DNA of 64,000 bases. Origin: Bradyrhizobium sp. NDS-1. GTDB taxonomy: Bacteria; Pseudomonadota; Alphaproteobacteria; Rhizobiales; Xanthobacteraceae. The notes below the pieces were generated by a model, which did no database searches, was not told the DNA's origin, and was given only the letters and a program-made list of their open reading frames with translations. The DNA lies in NCBI RefSeq assembly GCF_032918005.1, contig NZ_CP136628.1:7239501-7303500 (forward strand), in the 5' to 3' direction. The position numbers and the translations under genes were made by a program. This document shows positions 8,528 to 15,464 of the stretch, piece after piece (positions within the stretch are counted from its first letter, which is position 1; every line of letters starts with the position of its first letter).

Positions 8528-9862
8528 TCACCCCGTCTTCGTCCCCGTGACGACCGCCAGCGCCTCGACGAGGCGATCGAGATCGGCCTCGTCGGTGAAG
8601 AGTGCCGGCGTAACGCGGATGCACTGGCCTTTGGCGACGCCGGCCCGGCGCACCGTCATGATCTTGTGGCTGTCGCGGAGCTTCACCACCATGGTTTCGT
8701 TGTCGGCCTTGCTGGTCTTGCCGGCGAGGCGGAACGAGGTGATCGCGCCGTAGGAGCCGGCTTCGTCCGGCGTCAGGATCTCGATGTCCTTGAATCCGCG
8801 GACGCGGCTCACCCAATAGTCGCGCAAATGGCGCAGGCGGGCCTGCTTTGCGGCGGCGCCGATCTGCCGATGCAGCGCCAGGGCCGTCGGCAACGTCAGC
8901 ACCGTCGCGAAATTGACCGTGCCGGTGTGGACGCGCGAGCGGATGTCGCTCTCGGCGAAGTCCTCGTCGCCCATGTCACGATCGATGGCCGCAAGGCGGT
9001 CCTTCCTGATGTAGAGGAAGCCGACGCCAAGCGGCGCGCCGATCCATTTGTGCAGATTGAAGCCGACGAAATCGGCCTCAAGCTCACTCACCTTGAAGTC
9101 AATCTGTCCCCAGGAATGCGCGGCGTCGACGATGGTGTCGATGCCCTTGGCCTTCGCCATGCGGGCGATCTCGGCGATCGGCATCACCAAGCCGGTGCGG
9201 TGGCTGACATGGGTCAGGAGCAGAAGTCTCGTCCTCGGGTTCGCCTCGATGGCGCGGGCATAGGCGTCGAGCACGGCCTGGCGTGTGGCGGGCTCCGGCA
9301 CGTCGAACCTGACCACGTCGACGCCGCGCCGCGCCCTGAGCGAGTTCATCGCATACTGCATCGAATCATAGTCGAGGTCGGCATAGAGCACGGCGTCGCC
9401 CGGCTTCAGCCTGTTGTAGCCGCCGATGAGGAGCTGCAGCGCTTCGGTCGCACCGCGGGTGAGCGCGATCTCCTCCACAGCCACGCCGACCGCTTCCGCC
9501 ACCTTGGCGCGCACCGCCTCGAAATCTCTCCCCGCGCGCAGCCGCGCGTAGTAGGTGTTCTGATAATTGATCATGTCGGACTGGCGAATGAACTCGTGCC
9601 TCACGGGTTCAGTCATGATGCCCCAATAGCCGTTCTCCAGATTGACGACGTCCGACGTGACGGCGTAGAGCCGCTTGACGTCCGCCCAATAGGCCTTGTC
9701 GGTGGCGATTGAGGCAGCCGCTCCAGTCGGCTGTGCCGGAAGACCTTCGACGGTCAGACCCTCGGCTGCCATGGCCGGTGCCGCCAGCGACGTGACGGCG
9801 GCGGCCGCCAGACCCTTCAGGATCGACCGCCGGTCGGACGAAATTTTCTCAGTCAGATGCAT
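8528..9862 (-). CDS. Tat-exported PLP-dependent class V aminotransferase-fold protein
   Basis: A 444-residue protein of the class V aminotransferase fold, close in type to isopenicillin-N epimerase-like enzymes. An N-terminal signal with twin arginines (SSDRRSILKGLAAAAV, cleavage near AMAAEG) suggests folding with cofactor before Tat export. PLP-site motifs are TRGATEALQLLI (phosphate contact), DAAHSWGQIDF (the Asp that holds the pyridine nitrogen) and FNLHKWIGAPLG, where Lys forms the Schiff base. The start at 9862 has GGAGG five bases upstream; an in-frame ATG 12 bases further up is less well placed. The reaction is unknown; periplasmic epimerase, lyase or desulfurase activity are alternatives. 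Confidence 0.88.
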   Translation of the reverse strand: MHLTEKISSDRRSILKGLAAAAVTSLAAPAMAAEGLTVEGLPAQPTGAAASIATDKAYWADVKRLYAVTSDVVNLENGYWGIMTEPVRHEFIRQSDMINYQNTYYARLRAGRDFEAVRAKVAEAVGVAVEEIALTRGATEALQLLIGGYNRLKPGDAVLYADLDYDSMQYAMNSLRARRGVDVVRFDVPEPATRQAVLDAYARAIEANPRTRLLLLTHVSHRTGLVMPIAEIARMAKAKGIDTIVDAAHSWGQIDFKVSELEADFVGFNLHKWIGAPLGVGFLYIRKDRLAAIDRDMGDEDFAESDIRSRVHTGTVNFATVLTLPTALALHRQIGAAAKQARLRHLRDYWVSRVRGFKDIEILTPDEAGSYGAITSFRLAGKTSKADNETMVVKLRDSHKIMTVRRAGVAKGQCIRVTPALFTDEADLDRLVEALAVVTGTKTG

Positions 9863-9956
9863 GTCAGCCTCCACGATGCGCGGCGAAGGAAGCAGCGATC
9901 AGTAGAGCGCGGATGACAGAGCTGTGACGGTTCGATGATAGCGGATCAGAGCGATC

Positions 9957-10160
9957 TCACACCAAGGAGGCTTTGGCCGCCTGCTGGTAGATCATCGCGG
10001 CCACGAGGGAAAGCAGCAGGCCCGCGCCGGCGAAAATCAGTAGCACCCTCAGAGTTTCGACGTCGAAATTGGTTCGCGTCGCGCGGGAGATTGCCCTTGC
10101 CAGTGCAGCCAACATCGCCATCTCCGAACTGGGCCACGCGGTGGCGAGGCCTGGGTTCAT
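9957..10160 (-). CDS. Small single-span membrane protein, 67 aa
   Basis: A 67-residue protein with one clear membrane helix near the C-terminus (about residues 40-60, VLLIFAGAGLLLSLVAAMIY) and a short cytoplasmic-looking tail. The N-terminal half is amphipathic with several Arg. GAGG lies four bases before the ATG at 10160. An internal ATG (residue 14) is another possible start. No family could be recognised. Its neighbours are also small stress-type proteins. Confidence 0.5.
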   Translation of the reverse strand: MNPGLATAWPSSEMAMLAALARAISRATRTNFDVETLRVLLIFAGAGLLLSLVAAMIYQQAAKASLV

Positions 10161-10341
10161 CTAGCCTCGCTGGCCACGTTTGCATGTGAAGCAGATTACA
10201 ATGAGCTTGTGAGCTGCATCGAAGGCGAGCCGAGGGACAACCGGGAAATCGCCGACCACCGATTCATCGCCCGCACTCATAGGCAAGGCAGATTGCGCGG
10301 ACCCCAATTTCTTCGTCACGGAAACCGGGGCCCCGTTACGT

Positions 10342-10422
10342 TCAATGCATATAGCCAATGAGATAGATGCCACCGCCAACAATCAGGATCGCCGGCACGG
10401 CCCAGAGAATCAATACGGGCAT
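10342..10422 (-). CDS. 26-residue hydrophobic membrane peptide
   Basis: A very short frame from ATG 10422 to TGA 10342. The 26-residue product is almost entirely a membrane helix (MPVLILWAVPAIL, then a Gly-rich turn and IYLIGYMH). Translation is strongly supported by a GGAGGAGAGG ribosome site just upstream. Transcription is supported by a perfect EcfG-type promoter (GGAAC-N16-CGTT) 35 bases before the ATG. Together these argue for a real stress-induced small membrane protein. Its role is unknown; by analogy such peptides modulate membrane enzymes or transporters. Confidence 0.65.
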   Translation of the reverse strand: MPVLILWAVPAILIVGGGIYLIGYMH

Positions 10423-10456
10423 TGTCCTCTCCTCCAGTGACTGCTCCCGGCAAAGA

Positions 10457-10481
10457 AACGGGAAAAACCAGCAAATGTTCC
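10457..10481 (-). promoter_or_regulatory. EcfG-type stress promoter for the 26-aa membrane peptide
   Basis: On the minus strand GGAAC (10481-10477) and CGTT (10460-10457) are separated by exactly 16 bases, a full match to the EcfG consensus. The expected start is near 10450, upstream of a strong ribosome site. Its -35 element is paired head to head with that of the divergent promoter at 10492. Confidence 0.65.
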
Positions 10482-10491
10482 GTTCGCGCTC

Positions 10492-10516
10492 GGAACGGCC
10501 ATGCCAGTGGCGAGTT
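10492..10516 (+). promoter_or_regulatory. Candidate EcfG promoter for the DUF1236-type gene
   Basis: GGAAC (10492-10496), 17 bases, then GTT (10514-10516). This is the EcfG pattern except for A in place of C before GTT. It lies 38 bases upstream of the ATG at 10554 and 10 bases from the divergent -35 element, forming the palindrome GTTCCG-N8-CGGAAC. Confidence 0.45.
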
Positions 10517-10553
10517 CATCGCTGCGTCGCATGTAGCGGCGAAGGAGAACGTG

Positions 10554-10898
10554 ATGAAGAAGTTCATGCTGATTTCAGCCGCCGCCCTGCTCGTATCAAC
10601 GAGCGCGATGGCGCAATCCACCGTCGTCACCACCACCGGTGCGGGCCATGGCGCTGCCGTGCAGATCGAGCCGGAGTATCGCACCAGGATTCGGTCTTAC
10701 GTCACCGAGCACAAGGTCCGTCCGGTCGAAACGCGCGAAAGGATCGTGATCGGCTCGCCAGTGCCGCGCGACGTCGAGCTGGCGACGGTGCCGAGCGATT
10801 GGGGCCCCTCGCTTACCAAATATCGCTACGTCTATTCGGGTAGCCGCGTCATGCTGGTCGATCCCGAGACCCGCATGGTCGTCCAAGAGGTGGACTGA
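10554..10898 (+). CDS. DUF1236-type exported protein
   Basis: A 114-residue exported protein. The signal peptide is residues 1-20 (MKKFMLISAAALLVSTSAMA). The mature part contains the DUF1236-like stretch YRTRIRSYVTEHKVRPVETRERIVIGSPVPRDVELATVPSDWG, here cited only by its ends (YRTRIRSYV and SDWG), followed by YRYVYSGSRVMLVDPETRMV. DUF1236 proteins are common periplasmic proteins of unknown function in Rhizobiales, often induced by stress. The ATG at 10554 is preceded by GGAGAA. A candidate EcfG promoter lies upstream and a strong hairpin terminator follows. Confidence 0.82.
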   Translation: MKKFMLISAAALLVSTSAMAQSTVVTTTGAGHGAAVQIEPEYRTRIRSYVTEHKVRPVETRERIVIGSPVPRDVELATVPSDWGPSLTKYRYVYSGSRVMLVDPETRMVVQEVD

Positions 10899-10909
10899 TC
10901 GCATTGCGT

Positions 10910-10934
10910 GGCGGGCCGTCGCCGGCGGCCCGCC
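10910..10934 (+). terminator. Hairpin terminator after the DUF1236-type gene
   Basis: GGCGGGCCG and CGGCCCGCC form a perfect 9-bp stem around a 7-base loop, starting 11 bases after the stop at 10898. There is no T run, so it may only stabilise the 3' end. Confidence 0.5.
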
Positions 10935-10972
10935 CGTGCAATTGCTCTTGGCTCGTCTATCGGTAGCGCCTG

Positions 10973-11377
10973 ATGCCCATCATTCGATATTTTGCCTTTG
11001 CGGGCGCATTCGTCATAGCGCTGCTCTTCGTGCTCGATCGCAATCTGCCGCAGCCTGCGACGGCGTCCACGGCCCCGGATGTCGATCGGACAATCATTCG
11101 AATCCGTTCCGCCCACGCCCTCCCTGAAAAGATCATCCTGGACACGTCGGCCGGCATCGCCGCTGCGGCATCCCCGCCCCCGATCGCCGCCGGGGCGCCA
11201 AGCCATGCCGCGAGCGACGCGCTGGAAATGGCTGAGACATCGAAGGCGGAGACGAAAAGTGCGCCTCCAGCCCGACAGGGCGCGACGCACGCAGCCGGTG
11301 TCCGCTCGAATCGCATGGCCCGCCCGACGCCCTCGCATCGACACTTCGAACGCCAAGTGATGGTCGGGGCATTCTGA
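10973..11377 (+). CDS. Membrane-anchored Ala/Pro-rich hypothetical protein
   Basis: A 134-residue protein with an N-terminal membrane segment (about 5-22, YFAFAGAFVIALLFVLD) and an otherwise low-complexity, Ala/Pro/Ser-rich exported part with a basic, His-containing C-terminus. The layout resembles the protein encoded at 6877-7350 (anchor plus disordered linker), and both contain a DALEMA/DALEKA-like stretch, but no named domain is seen. The ribosome site is weak. Treat as a probable but unassigned gene. Confidence 0.5.
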   Translation: MPIIRYFAFAGAFVIALLFVLDRNLPQPATASTAPDVDRTIIRIRSAHALPEKIILDTSAGIAAAASPPPIAAGAPSHAASDALEMAETSKAETKSAPPARQGATHAAGVRSNRMARPTPSHRHFERQVMVGAF

Positions 11378-11611
11378 GAGATGCCGGCGTTGCGTGATTG
11401 CGAGGCAAGAGACGAGAAGCTTCCGGCAGATGAATGCTGGATGAATAGACGCGATGCGCGGTGCTCGTCGCGCGTTGCGCGTGGAACTGCGAGACCAAGG
11501 CGTGAAGAGAACGCGTCTGCGTGCACGACCTAAAGGAACGTTTGAGCGGTTGCCAATTTATCCCGAGCCTGATTTGGCAATTCGTTTTTGGAAACCCTGG
11601 AGGAGATCAAC

Positions 11612-12115
11612 ATGAGGATCCTGAAGCTTTCTGCGGCTGCGGCCGCGCTGCTGGCCGGCACTGCACTCGCGGTTGCGCAATCGAGCTCGACGATCGGCAC
11701 CGGCGGTTCTTCGGCCGGCGGCGGCACGAGCAACTCGACGGTCGGTACCGGCGGCTCTTCCGCAGGCGGCAGCGGCTCGGGCTCTGCCTCGACGCTCGGC
11801 ACCGGCGGCTCGTCGGCGGGCGGCGGCACCAGCAGCTCGACCGTGGGGACCGGTGGCACTGCGGCCGGCAGCGGTTCGGGCAGCGGCTCGGCCTCGACGC
11901 TCGGCACCGGCGGCTCATCGGCCGGCGACGGCAAGAGCTCGTCCAGCGTCGGCACCGGCGGGTCCGCTGCGGGCAGCGGCTCGACCGTTGGTCAGTCGGG
12001 CGCATCGAAGTCGCCCGGCATGGGCGACGGCAAGTCCGGTAGCCATGCCAGCGATACGGGCCTCGAGAAGGGCAAGGGCCACAACAAGGACGAGTGGAAG
12101 AAGGACAAGAACTAG
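11612..12115 (+). CDS. Secreted Gly/Ser repeat protein (GTGGSSAGG repeats)
   Basis: A 167-residue exported protein. The signal peptide is residues 1-21 (MRILKLSAAAAALLAGTALA). The mature part has about six tandem repeats of 16-19 residues built on [ST]-[ILV]-GTGG[ST][SA]AG plus a Ser/Gly spacer, and ends in a charged Lys/Asp-rich tail. GGAGGAGA gives a strong ribosome site before the ATG at 11612. The composition suggests a disordered, flexible periplasmic or surface protein. The next two genes encode related low-complexity exported proteins. A perfect hairpin lies between this gene and the next. Function unknown. Confidence 0.75.
   Translation: MRILKLSAAAAALLAGTALAVAQSSSTIGTGGSSAGGGTSNSTVGTGGSSAGGSGSGSASTLGTGGSSAGGGTSSSTVGTGGTAAGSGSGSGSASTLGTGGSSAGDGKSSSSVGTGGSAAGSGSTVGQSGASKSPGMGDGKSGSHASDTGLEKGKGHNKDEWKKDKN
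11685..11990 (+). repeat. Tandem coding repeats, about six units of 48-57 bp
   Basis: Each unit encodes the core GTGG[ST][SA]AG and starts with tcgac[gc]... followed by a [gc]tcggcaccggcgg-type block. Units alternate between a short spacer (GGTSS type) and a longer one (GSGSGSA type), which suggests expansion by duplication of a two-unit block. Confidence 0.65.
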
Positions 12116-12124
12116 TCCGATCCC

Positions 12125-12147
12125 GGGAGCGGCCATGTGCCGCTCCC
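12125..12147 (+). terminator. Perfect 9-bp hairpin
   Basis: GGGAGCGGC and GCCGCTCCC flank a CATGT loop, ten bases after the stop at 12115. The following T-run is weak, so read-through into the next gene is possible. Confidence 0.5.
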
Positions 12148-12173
12148 TTCGTCCATGTTGAGGAGGACACGCA

Positions 12174-12527
12174 ATGAAGAAGTCACTCGTTGCGATCACG
12201 GCGCTGGCTCTGATGAGCGGTGCTGCATCGGCAGAAACCATGGAAAAGACCGGGAAGACGACATCCGGCGAGACCTGCAAAGTCACGGTCGAGAAGCACG
12301 CTGACGGCAGCATCACCGCGGCCGGCGCATCGCGCTCGGGCACGACCGGATCGACGTCGTCGAGCGGTTCGCTGTCGAGCTCGAGCTCGGCGGGCGGATC
12401 GTCGGTGCATGTGCAGGCCGGCGGCGGCAGCGTATCGAGCTCGTCGTCGACGGCGGGCGGGCCTGGCTCCACCAGCGCCAGCACCATCACCGTCAACGGC
12501 TGCACGATCTCGACGTCGTCCCCCTGA
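12174..12527 (+). CDS. Secreted Ser-rich low-complexity protein
   Basis: A 117-residue exported protein. The signal peptide is residues 1-20 (MKKSLVAITALALMSGAASA). A short folded-looking segment follows (TTSGETCKVTVEKHADGSITAAG), then a long Ser/Gly/Thr tract and a second cysteine in VNGCTISTSSP, which could pair with the first. AGGAGGA precedes the ATG. It lies between two other Gly/Ser-rich exported proteins and is probably part of the same set. Function unknown. Confidence 0.7.
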   Translation: MKKSLVAITALALMSGAASAETMEKTGKTTSGETCKVTVEKHADGSITAAGASRSGTTGSTSSSGSLSSSSSAGGSSVHVQAGGGSVSSSSSTAGGPGSTSASTITVNGCTISTSSP

Positions 12528-12549
12528 ATTCATAGAAAAGGATTGAGAC

Positions 12550-12978
12550 ATGAGAACTCTACTCACGACCTCGGCGGTCGCGCTTCTGCTTGCTGCCGCC
12601 TCGCCAGTTGTCGCACAGACCAGCATCACTGGCGGAAGCGGCGGCTCGGCCGCAGTGGGCGGCACTTCCGCTTCCACGGTCGGGACGGGCGGCACCTCCA
12701 CTTCGACCGACGGCCGCACCGGCTCCTCGATCGCGGCCGGCGGGAGCGCTGCGGCCACCGACGGCAAGGCCCGGACCGGCGTCAGCATGAACAAGGGCAA
12801 CGGCCCGGTGATGAACTCCAACGCCCGGGCCCAGGCCCATGACGGCGGCACGTTCAGCCGCTCGCACACCCGCACCAAGGTCAAGGCCGGCCAGGAGGTG
12901 GGTTCGACCACAAAGACGATGTCGCATGTGCCGGGCTCGAAGCCGACCATGTCGACCACATCGACAACGGCGCGATAA
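12550..12978 (+). CDS. Secreted Gly/Ser/Thr-rich protein with GTGG motif
   Basis: A 142-residue exported protein. The signal peptide is residues 1-22 (MRTLLTTSAVALLLAAASPV, cleavage near VAQ). The mature N-terminal half has GGSGG and STVGTGGTSTST stretches like the repeats of the protein at 11612-12115. The C-terminal half is basic and Thr/Ser-rich (HTRTKVKAGQEVGSTTK). It begins 22 bases after the preceding gene, so the two are likely co-transcribed, and it is followed by a good terminator. Function unknown. Confidence 0.72.
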   Translation: MRTLLTTSAVALLLAAASPVVAQTSITGGSGGSAAVGGTSASTVGTGGTSTSTDGRTGSSIAAGGSAAATDGKARTGVSMNKGNGPVMNSNARAQAHDGGTFSRSHTRTKVKAGQEVGSTTKTMSHVPGSKPTMSTTSTTAR

Positions 12979-12990
12979 TCCTCACGACCT

Positions 12991-13022
12991 GCTGCCCGGC
13001 TCGCCCCCGGGCAGCTTCTTCT
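12991..13022 (+). terminator. Terminator of the Gly/Ser-rich gene run
   Basis: GCTGCCCGG and CCGGGCAGC form a perfect 9-bp stem with a 7-base loop, followed by TTCTTCT. It starts 13 bases after the stop at 12978. Confidence 0.65.
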
Positions 13023-13031
13023 CGCTCCGCT

Positions 13032-13490
13032 TCAGCCTGGGCTCAGACTGTGGCTAATCCGCGTGACGACACGATCCCATTGCCGCTTCTCGGCCGCGGG
13101 ATAATTGATCAGCACGCAGTGCACGTAGCCCCGCGAAAAATTGCAGCGGTTGTACCAGATCGTGTCGCGCTTGATGCTCGAGACCACGAAGAAGTTCCGC
13201 GCAATGCGCTTGTAGATGATCCCGGGCGGCGGATTCTTCGCGGCGAGGAATTGAGCCGGCGAAAGGCCCTGCTGGTTGGCAACGGCCTGCACGGTGAAAT
13301 CGGCCCTCCCGTCTGACGTACGAAATCGCTGGCCGTAGCCGTCGGGCTTGCCGGCTGTCTCCGTAAAGAGCGAGGCGGGAATGTCGACCGACGTTCCGGA
13401 TTCGACGATGCGGTAGGTCGTCCAGCTCTCCGCGCGAGCGGCCGAAAGCGAGGTAAGGAGTGCAACGGTGACAGTGAATGTCGCCCTCAT
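13032..13490 (-). CDS. Exported protein of unknown function, 152 aa
   Basis: A 152-residue protein with a signal peptide (MRATFTVTVALLTSLSAARA). The mature part begins ESWTTYRIVESGTSVDIPASLF and continues with a beta-rich domain containing a DGRADFTVQAV strand and two cysteines (YNRCNF, YVHCVLINYP) near the C-terminus. The design resembles periplasmic proteins that present a PsbP/DUF1795-like fold, but that is only a weak impression. AGGCGG precedes the ATG. It begins 10 bases behind the gene at 13501-13719 and probably forms an operon with it under an EcfG promoter. Confidence 0.7.
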   Translation of the reverse strand: MRATFTVTVALLTSLSAARAESWTTYRIVESGTSVDIPASLFTETAGKPDGYGQRFRTSDGRADFTVQAVANQQGLSPAQFLAAKNPPPGIIYKRIARNFFVVSSIKRDTIWYNRCNFSRGYVHCVLINYPAAEKRQWDRVVTRISHSLSPG

Positions 13491-13500
13491 GACCGCCTGC

Positions 13501-13719
13501 CTATTCACGCGGCACCAGTTGCAGCTCCAACAAGGCGATCCTTTGCAGATCGACGGCGTTGCGCTCGCCCGCGCCGGCGGTACGCAGGATGGATTCGGCC
13601 AGCGCGTTGACATGCGAGGCATGCACGGGCTCGGGCAGGCTCGCAATCGCGGCTTTTAAGGCGCCCGTCATGACCTCGATCACATCGGGAGAAAATGCAG
13701 CGTTTGAAAAATCCTTCAT
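13501..13719 (-). CDS. Small cytoplasmic protein, 72 aa, stress-operon leader
   Basis: A 72-residue, probably helical protein: MKDFSNAAFSPDVIEVM, then a helix with ASLPEPVHASHVNALAESILR and a C-terminal helix ending LQLVPRE. Proteins of this type (short, with a VxxLAExILRxAxxGERD-like stretch) recur in Bradyrhizobium without known function. The ATG at 13719 is preferred because the upstream in-frame TTG (13758) falls inside the -10 element of a perfect EcfG promoter. It should be co-transcribed with the exported protein gene that follows. Confidence 0.65.
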   Translation of the reverse strand: MKDFSNAAFSPDVIEVMTGALKAAIASLPEPVHASHVNALAESILRTAGAGERNAVDLQRIALLELQLVPRE

Positions 13720-13756
13720 CTCTCGCAATCGGCTGGGTGAGAGGCCACCCAGGATC

Positions 13757-13781
13757 AACGCCGAGAAAAACGGTCGGTTCC
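13757..13781 (-). promoter_or_regulatory. EcfG-type stress promoter
   Basis: On the minus strand GGAAC (13781-13777), 16 bases, CGTT (13760-13757): a full match to the EcfG consensus. It drives the two-gene unit 13719 to 13032 and fixes the start codon of the first gene. Confidence 0.6.
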
Positions 13782-13793
13782 TGCGACAGTGAG

Positions 13794-15383
13794 TCAGGCC
13801 CGCACTGATGCGGAGCTACGCTCGGGCTGGTAGTGAGTGAGCTGCTCGAACGCGGCCTCCTCGCGGGCGAGGGCCTGCATTCTCACATGACTGCCGATGA
13901 CGAGGCCAGTGAGCGAGAGCATGAGGCCGAGCGCCAGCGGCGCGAACAAGGCTTCTTCCTGAAACAATCCGTTGAGCAGCACGACCATGACGCCGAAGCC
14001 GGCGAGCCCCTGTGTCAGATATCCCGAGGACGCGTAGAGACGCCAGGCCTTGAGCGCCATCGCGAAATAGAAGGCAAGCGGCACGAAGGCGGCGATGCCC
14101 ATCTGGTAGAGCAGCACGCCGATCGCGCTTTCGACCGCGCCGTCGATCGTGCCGGCCGCCTGCGCGGCGTTCCAGTCGATGGAAAAATAACTATCCGACA
14201 AATTGCCGCCGATGCCGAGCCCTCGGCCGAAGGGTCTCTGCACGAATCCATCCAGGCCACCCATCAGCCCAATGACATGATAGTCGCCGATCTGCAGGCC
14301 GAGGCGGATCGCCAGGACCGCAAAGGCGATCATACCCAGGAAGCCGAGCAGCAACGTCACCACGGCGCCGAGCAGACGGGTCGCGATCCAGGCCGCGACC
14401 ACGAAGACCACGACGATGAGCGCTCCCTTCACGCTGCAAAACACCAGGAGCGGCAACGCCGCGAAGGCCAGGAGCGGACGTCCCACCGAGAACAGGAACA
14501 AGCCGAGAAAGCCGATCCCATAGGCGAAGCTGATCGGGTGCATGTTCGGACCGTGGATACGCAGCATCTTCGAGAGGCCGAACCCTTCGAGCAGAGGCGT
14601 GTTCAGGAAGTCGAAGCTGAAGCGATCCTTGAGATCGACCGGCACGTTTCCAGTCTGGCGCATCTGGGCTTCCCAGACACCCGAATGGGTCGCCTTGAGC
14701 TCGTCGAAACCCCAGAACGTATGGCCGTTGGTCATCGCCAGCCAGACGTCGCGGAAGACGAGTTCGACATAGCCGCAGAGCATGAGCACGACCGCAAGGG
14801 CCACCAGGAACGGCGTGATGCGCACCTCATAAGTCGCGGCGGTCAGAAGCGAGAGCTGGAACAGGAACAGCGGCAGCACGATGTTGCGCAAGTACACCGC
14901 TGCCGGCTGTCCGTCCTGGACGAAGCCGATCGCGAAATACAGCGACACCACGGCGAGGGTGACGACACCCCAGCGCATGATCCGGTTCACCTCGGCCGAT
15001 TGTTTCCTCTGGCCCAGGACGTACAGGCCGAACGTCGCCAGCCACATGACGGAGCAGACGAGGAAGTTGTAACCCTTGATGAAGTCGAGATCGGACGGCA
15101 GCGGGACCAGCGGCGACAGAAGCGAGACGAACAGATTCTGGAAGAACAGAACGAAGATCGCAATGGCGGGCGCATAGGTCGGAACGCTAAGGACAATGGC
15201 GATACCGACCAGAGCCTCGACGGCAATGGCCAGGGCCGGATTGGCAAGGTGCAGGACCGGCGCGAAGCCGATCGTCGCCACGGCGATGCAGAATGTCGTG
15301 ACCAGCTCGCGCCAGGCCGGCGGCGACGGCTCGGCCTGCTCGGTCTGCTCGGTCTGAACCTGGGTTAAGTCCCCGGCACTCAT
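13794..15383 (-). CDS. Polysaccharide polymerase / O-antigen ligase-like membrane protein
   Basis: A 529-residue integral membrane protein with about 12 predicted helices and a large periplasmic loop (about residues 215-275, with HTFWGFDELKATHSGVWEAQ and DLKDRFSFDFLNTP). The layout is that of Wzy polymerases and O-antigen ligases (WaaL/Wzy superfamily), which join lipid-linked repeat units. Just downstream on the same strand order are a GH5-type glycosidase and a Wzc-like chain-length protein, so a role in exopolysaccharide assembly is likely. The ATG at 15383 was chosen (GGAC ribosome site); the in-frame TTG just before it is unlikely. A near-CtrA motif lies upstream. Confidence 0.75.
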   Translation of the reverse strand: MSAGDLTQVQTEQTEQAEPSPPAWRELVTTFCIAVATIGFAPVLHLANPALAIAVEALVGIAIVLSVPTYAPAIAIFVLFFQNLFVSLLSPLVPLPSDLDFIKGYNFLVCSVMWLATFGLYVLGQRKQSAEVNRIMRWGVVTLAVVSLYFAIGFVQDGQPAAVYLRNIVLPLFLFQLSLLTAATYEVRITPFLVALAVVLMLCGYVELVFRDVWLAMTNGHTFWGFDELKATHSGVWEAQMRQTGNVPVDLKDRFSFDFLNTPLLEGFGLSKMLRIHGPNMHPISFAYGIGFLGLFLFSVGRPLLAFAALPLLVFCSVKGALIVVVFVVAAWIATRLLGAVVTLLLGFLGMIAFAVLAIRLGLQIGDYHVIGLMGGLDGFVQRPFGRGLGIGGNLSDSYFSIDWNAAQAAGTIDGAVESAIGVLLYQMGIAAFVPLAFYFAMALKAWRLYASSGYLTQGLAGFGVMVVLLNGLFQEEALFAPLALGLMLSLTGLVIGSHVRMQALAREEAAFEQLTHYQPERSSASVRA

Positions 15384-15429
15384 CAATCGTCCTTTGGCAG
15401 CGCGCGGGGAGCACGATAGCGGGGGGTGT

Positions 15430-15444
15430 GTAAGGATTCGTTAA
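15430..15444 (-). promoter_or_regulatory. CtrA-like motif upstream of the polymerase gene
   Basis: On the minus strand TTAA-N7-TTAC, one base off the alphaproteobacterial CtrA consensus TTAA-N7-TTAA. It sits 47 bases before the ATG at 15383. Functional status is inferred only. Confidence 0.25.
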
Positions 15445-15464
15445 CGATAGCGGAAGCGAAGAGG

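Noticed and set aside
10161..10382. A 73-codon frame on the minus strand
   Set aside because: It overlaps the 26-residue gene, which has a far better ribosome site and promoter, and its own sequence shows no domain or signal.
11535..11560. GGAAC in front of the first Gly/Ser-rich gene as an EcfG promoter
   Set aside because: No CGTT or near match lies 16-17 bases downstream.
13833..15368. A 511-codon open frame on the plus strand, rich in Glu, Arg and His
   Set aside because: It is the exact antisense of the membrane polymerase-like gene. The composition (His/Gln/Arg/Glu-rich, no fold) is the usual shadow of hydrophobic codons in GC-rich DNA.
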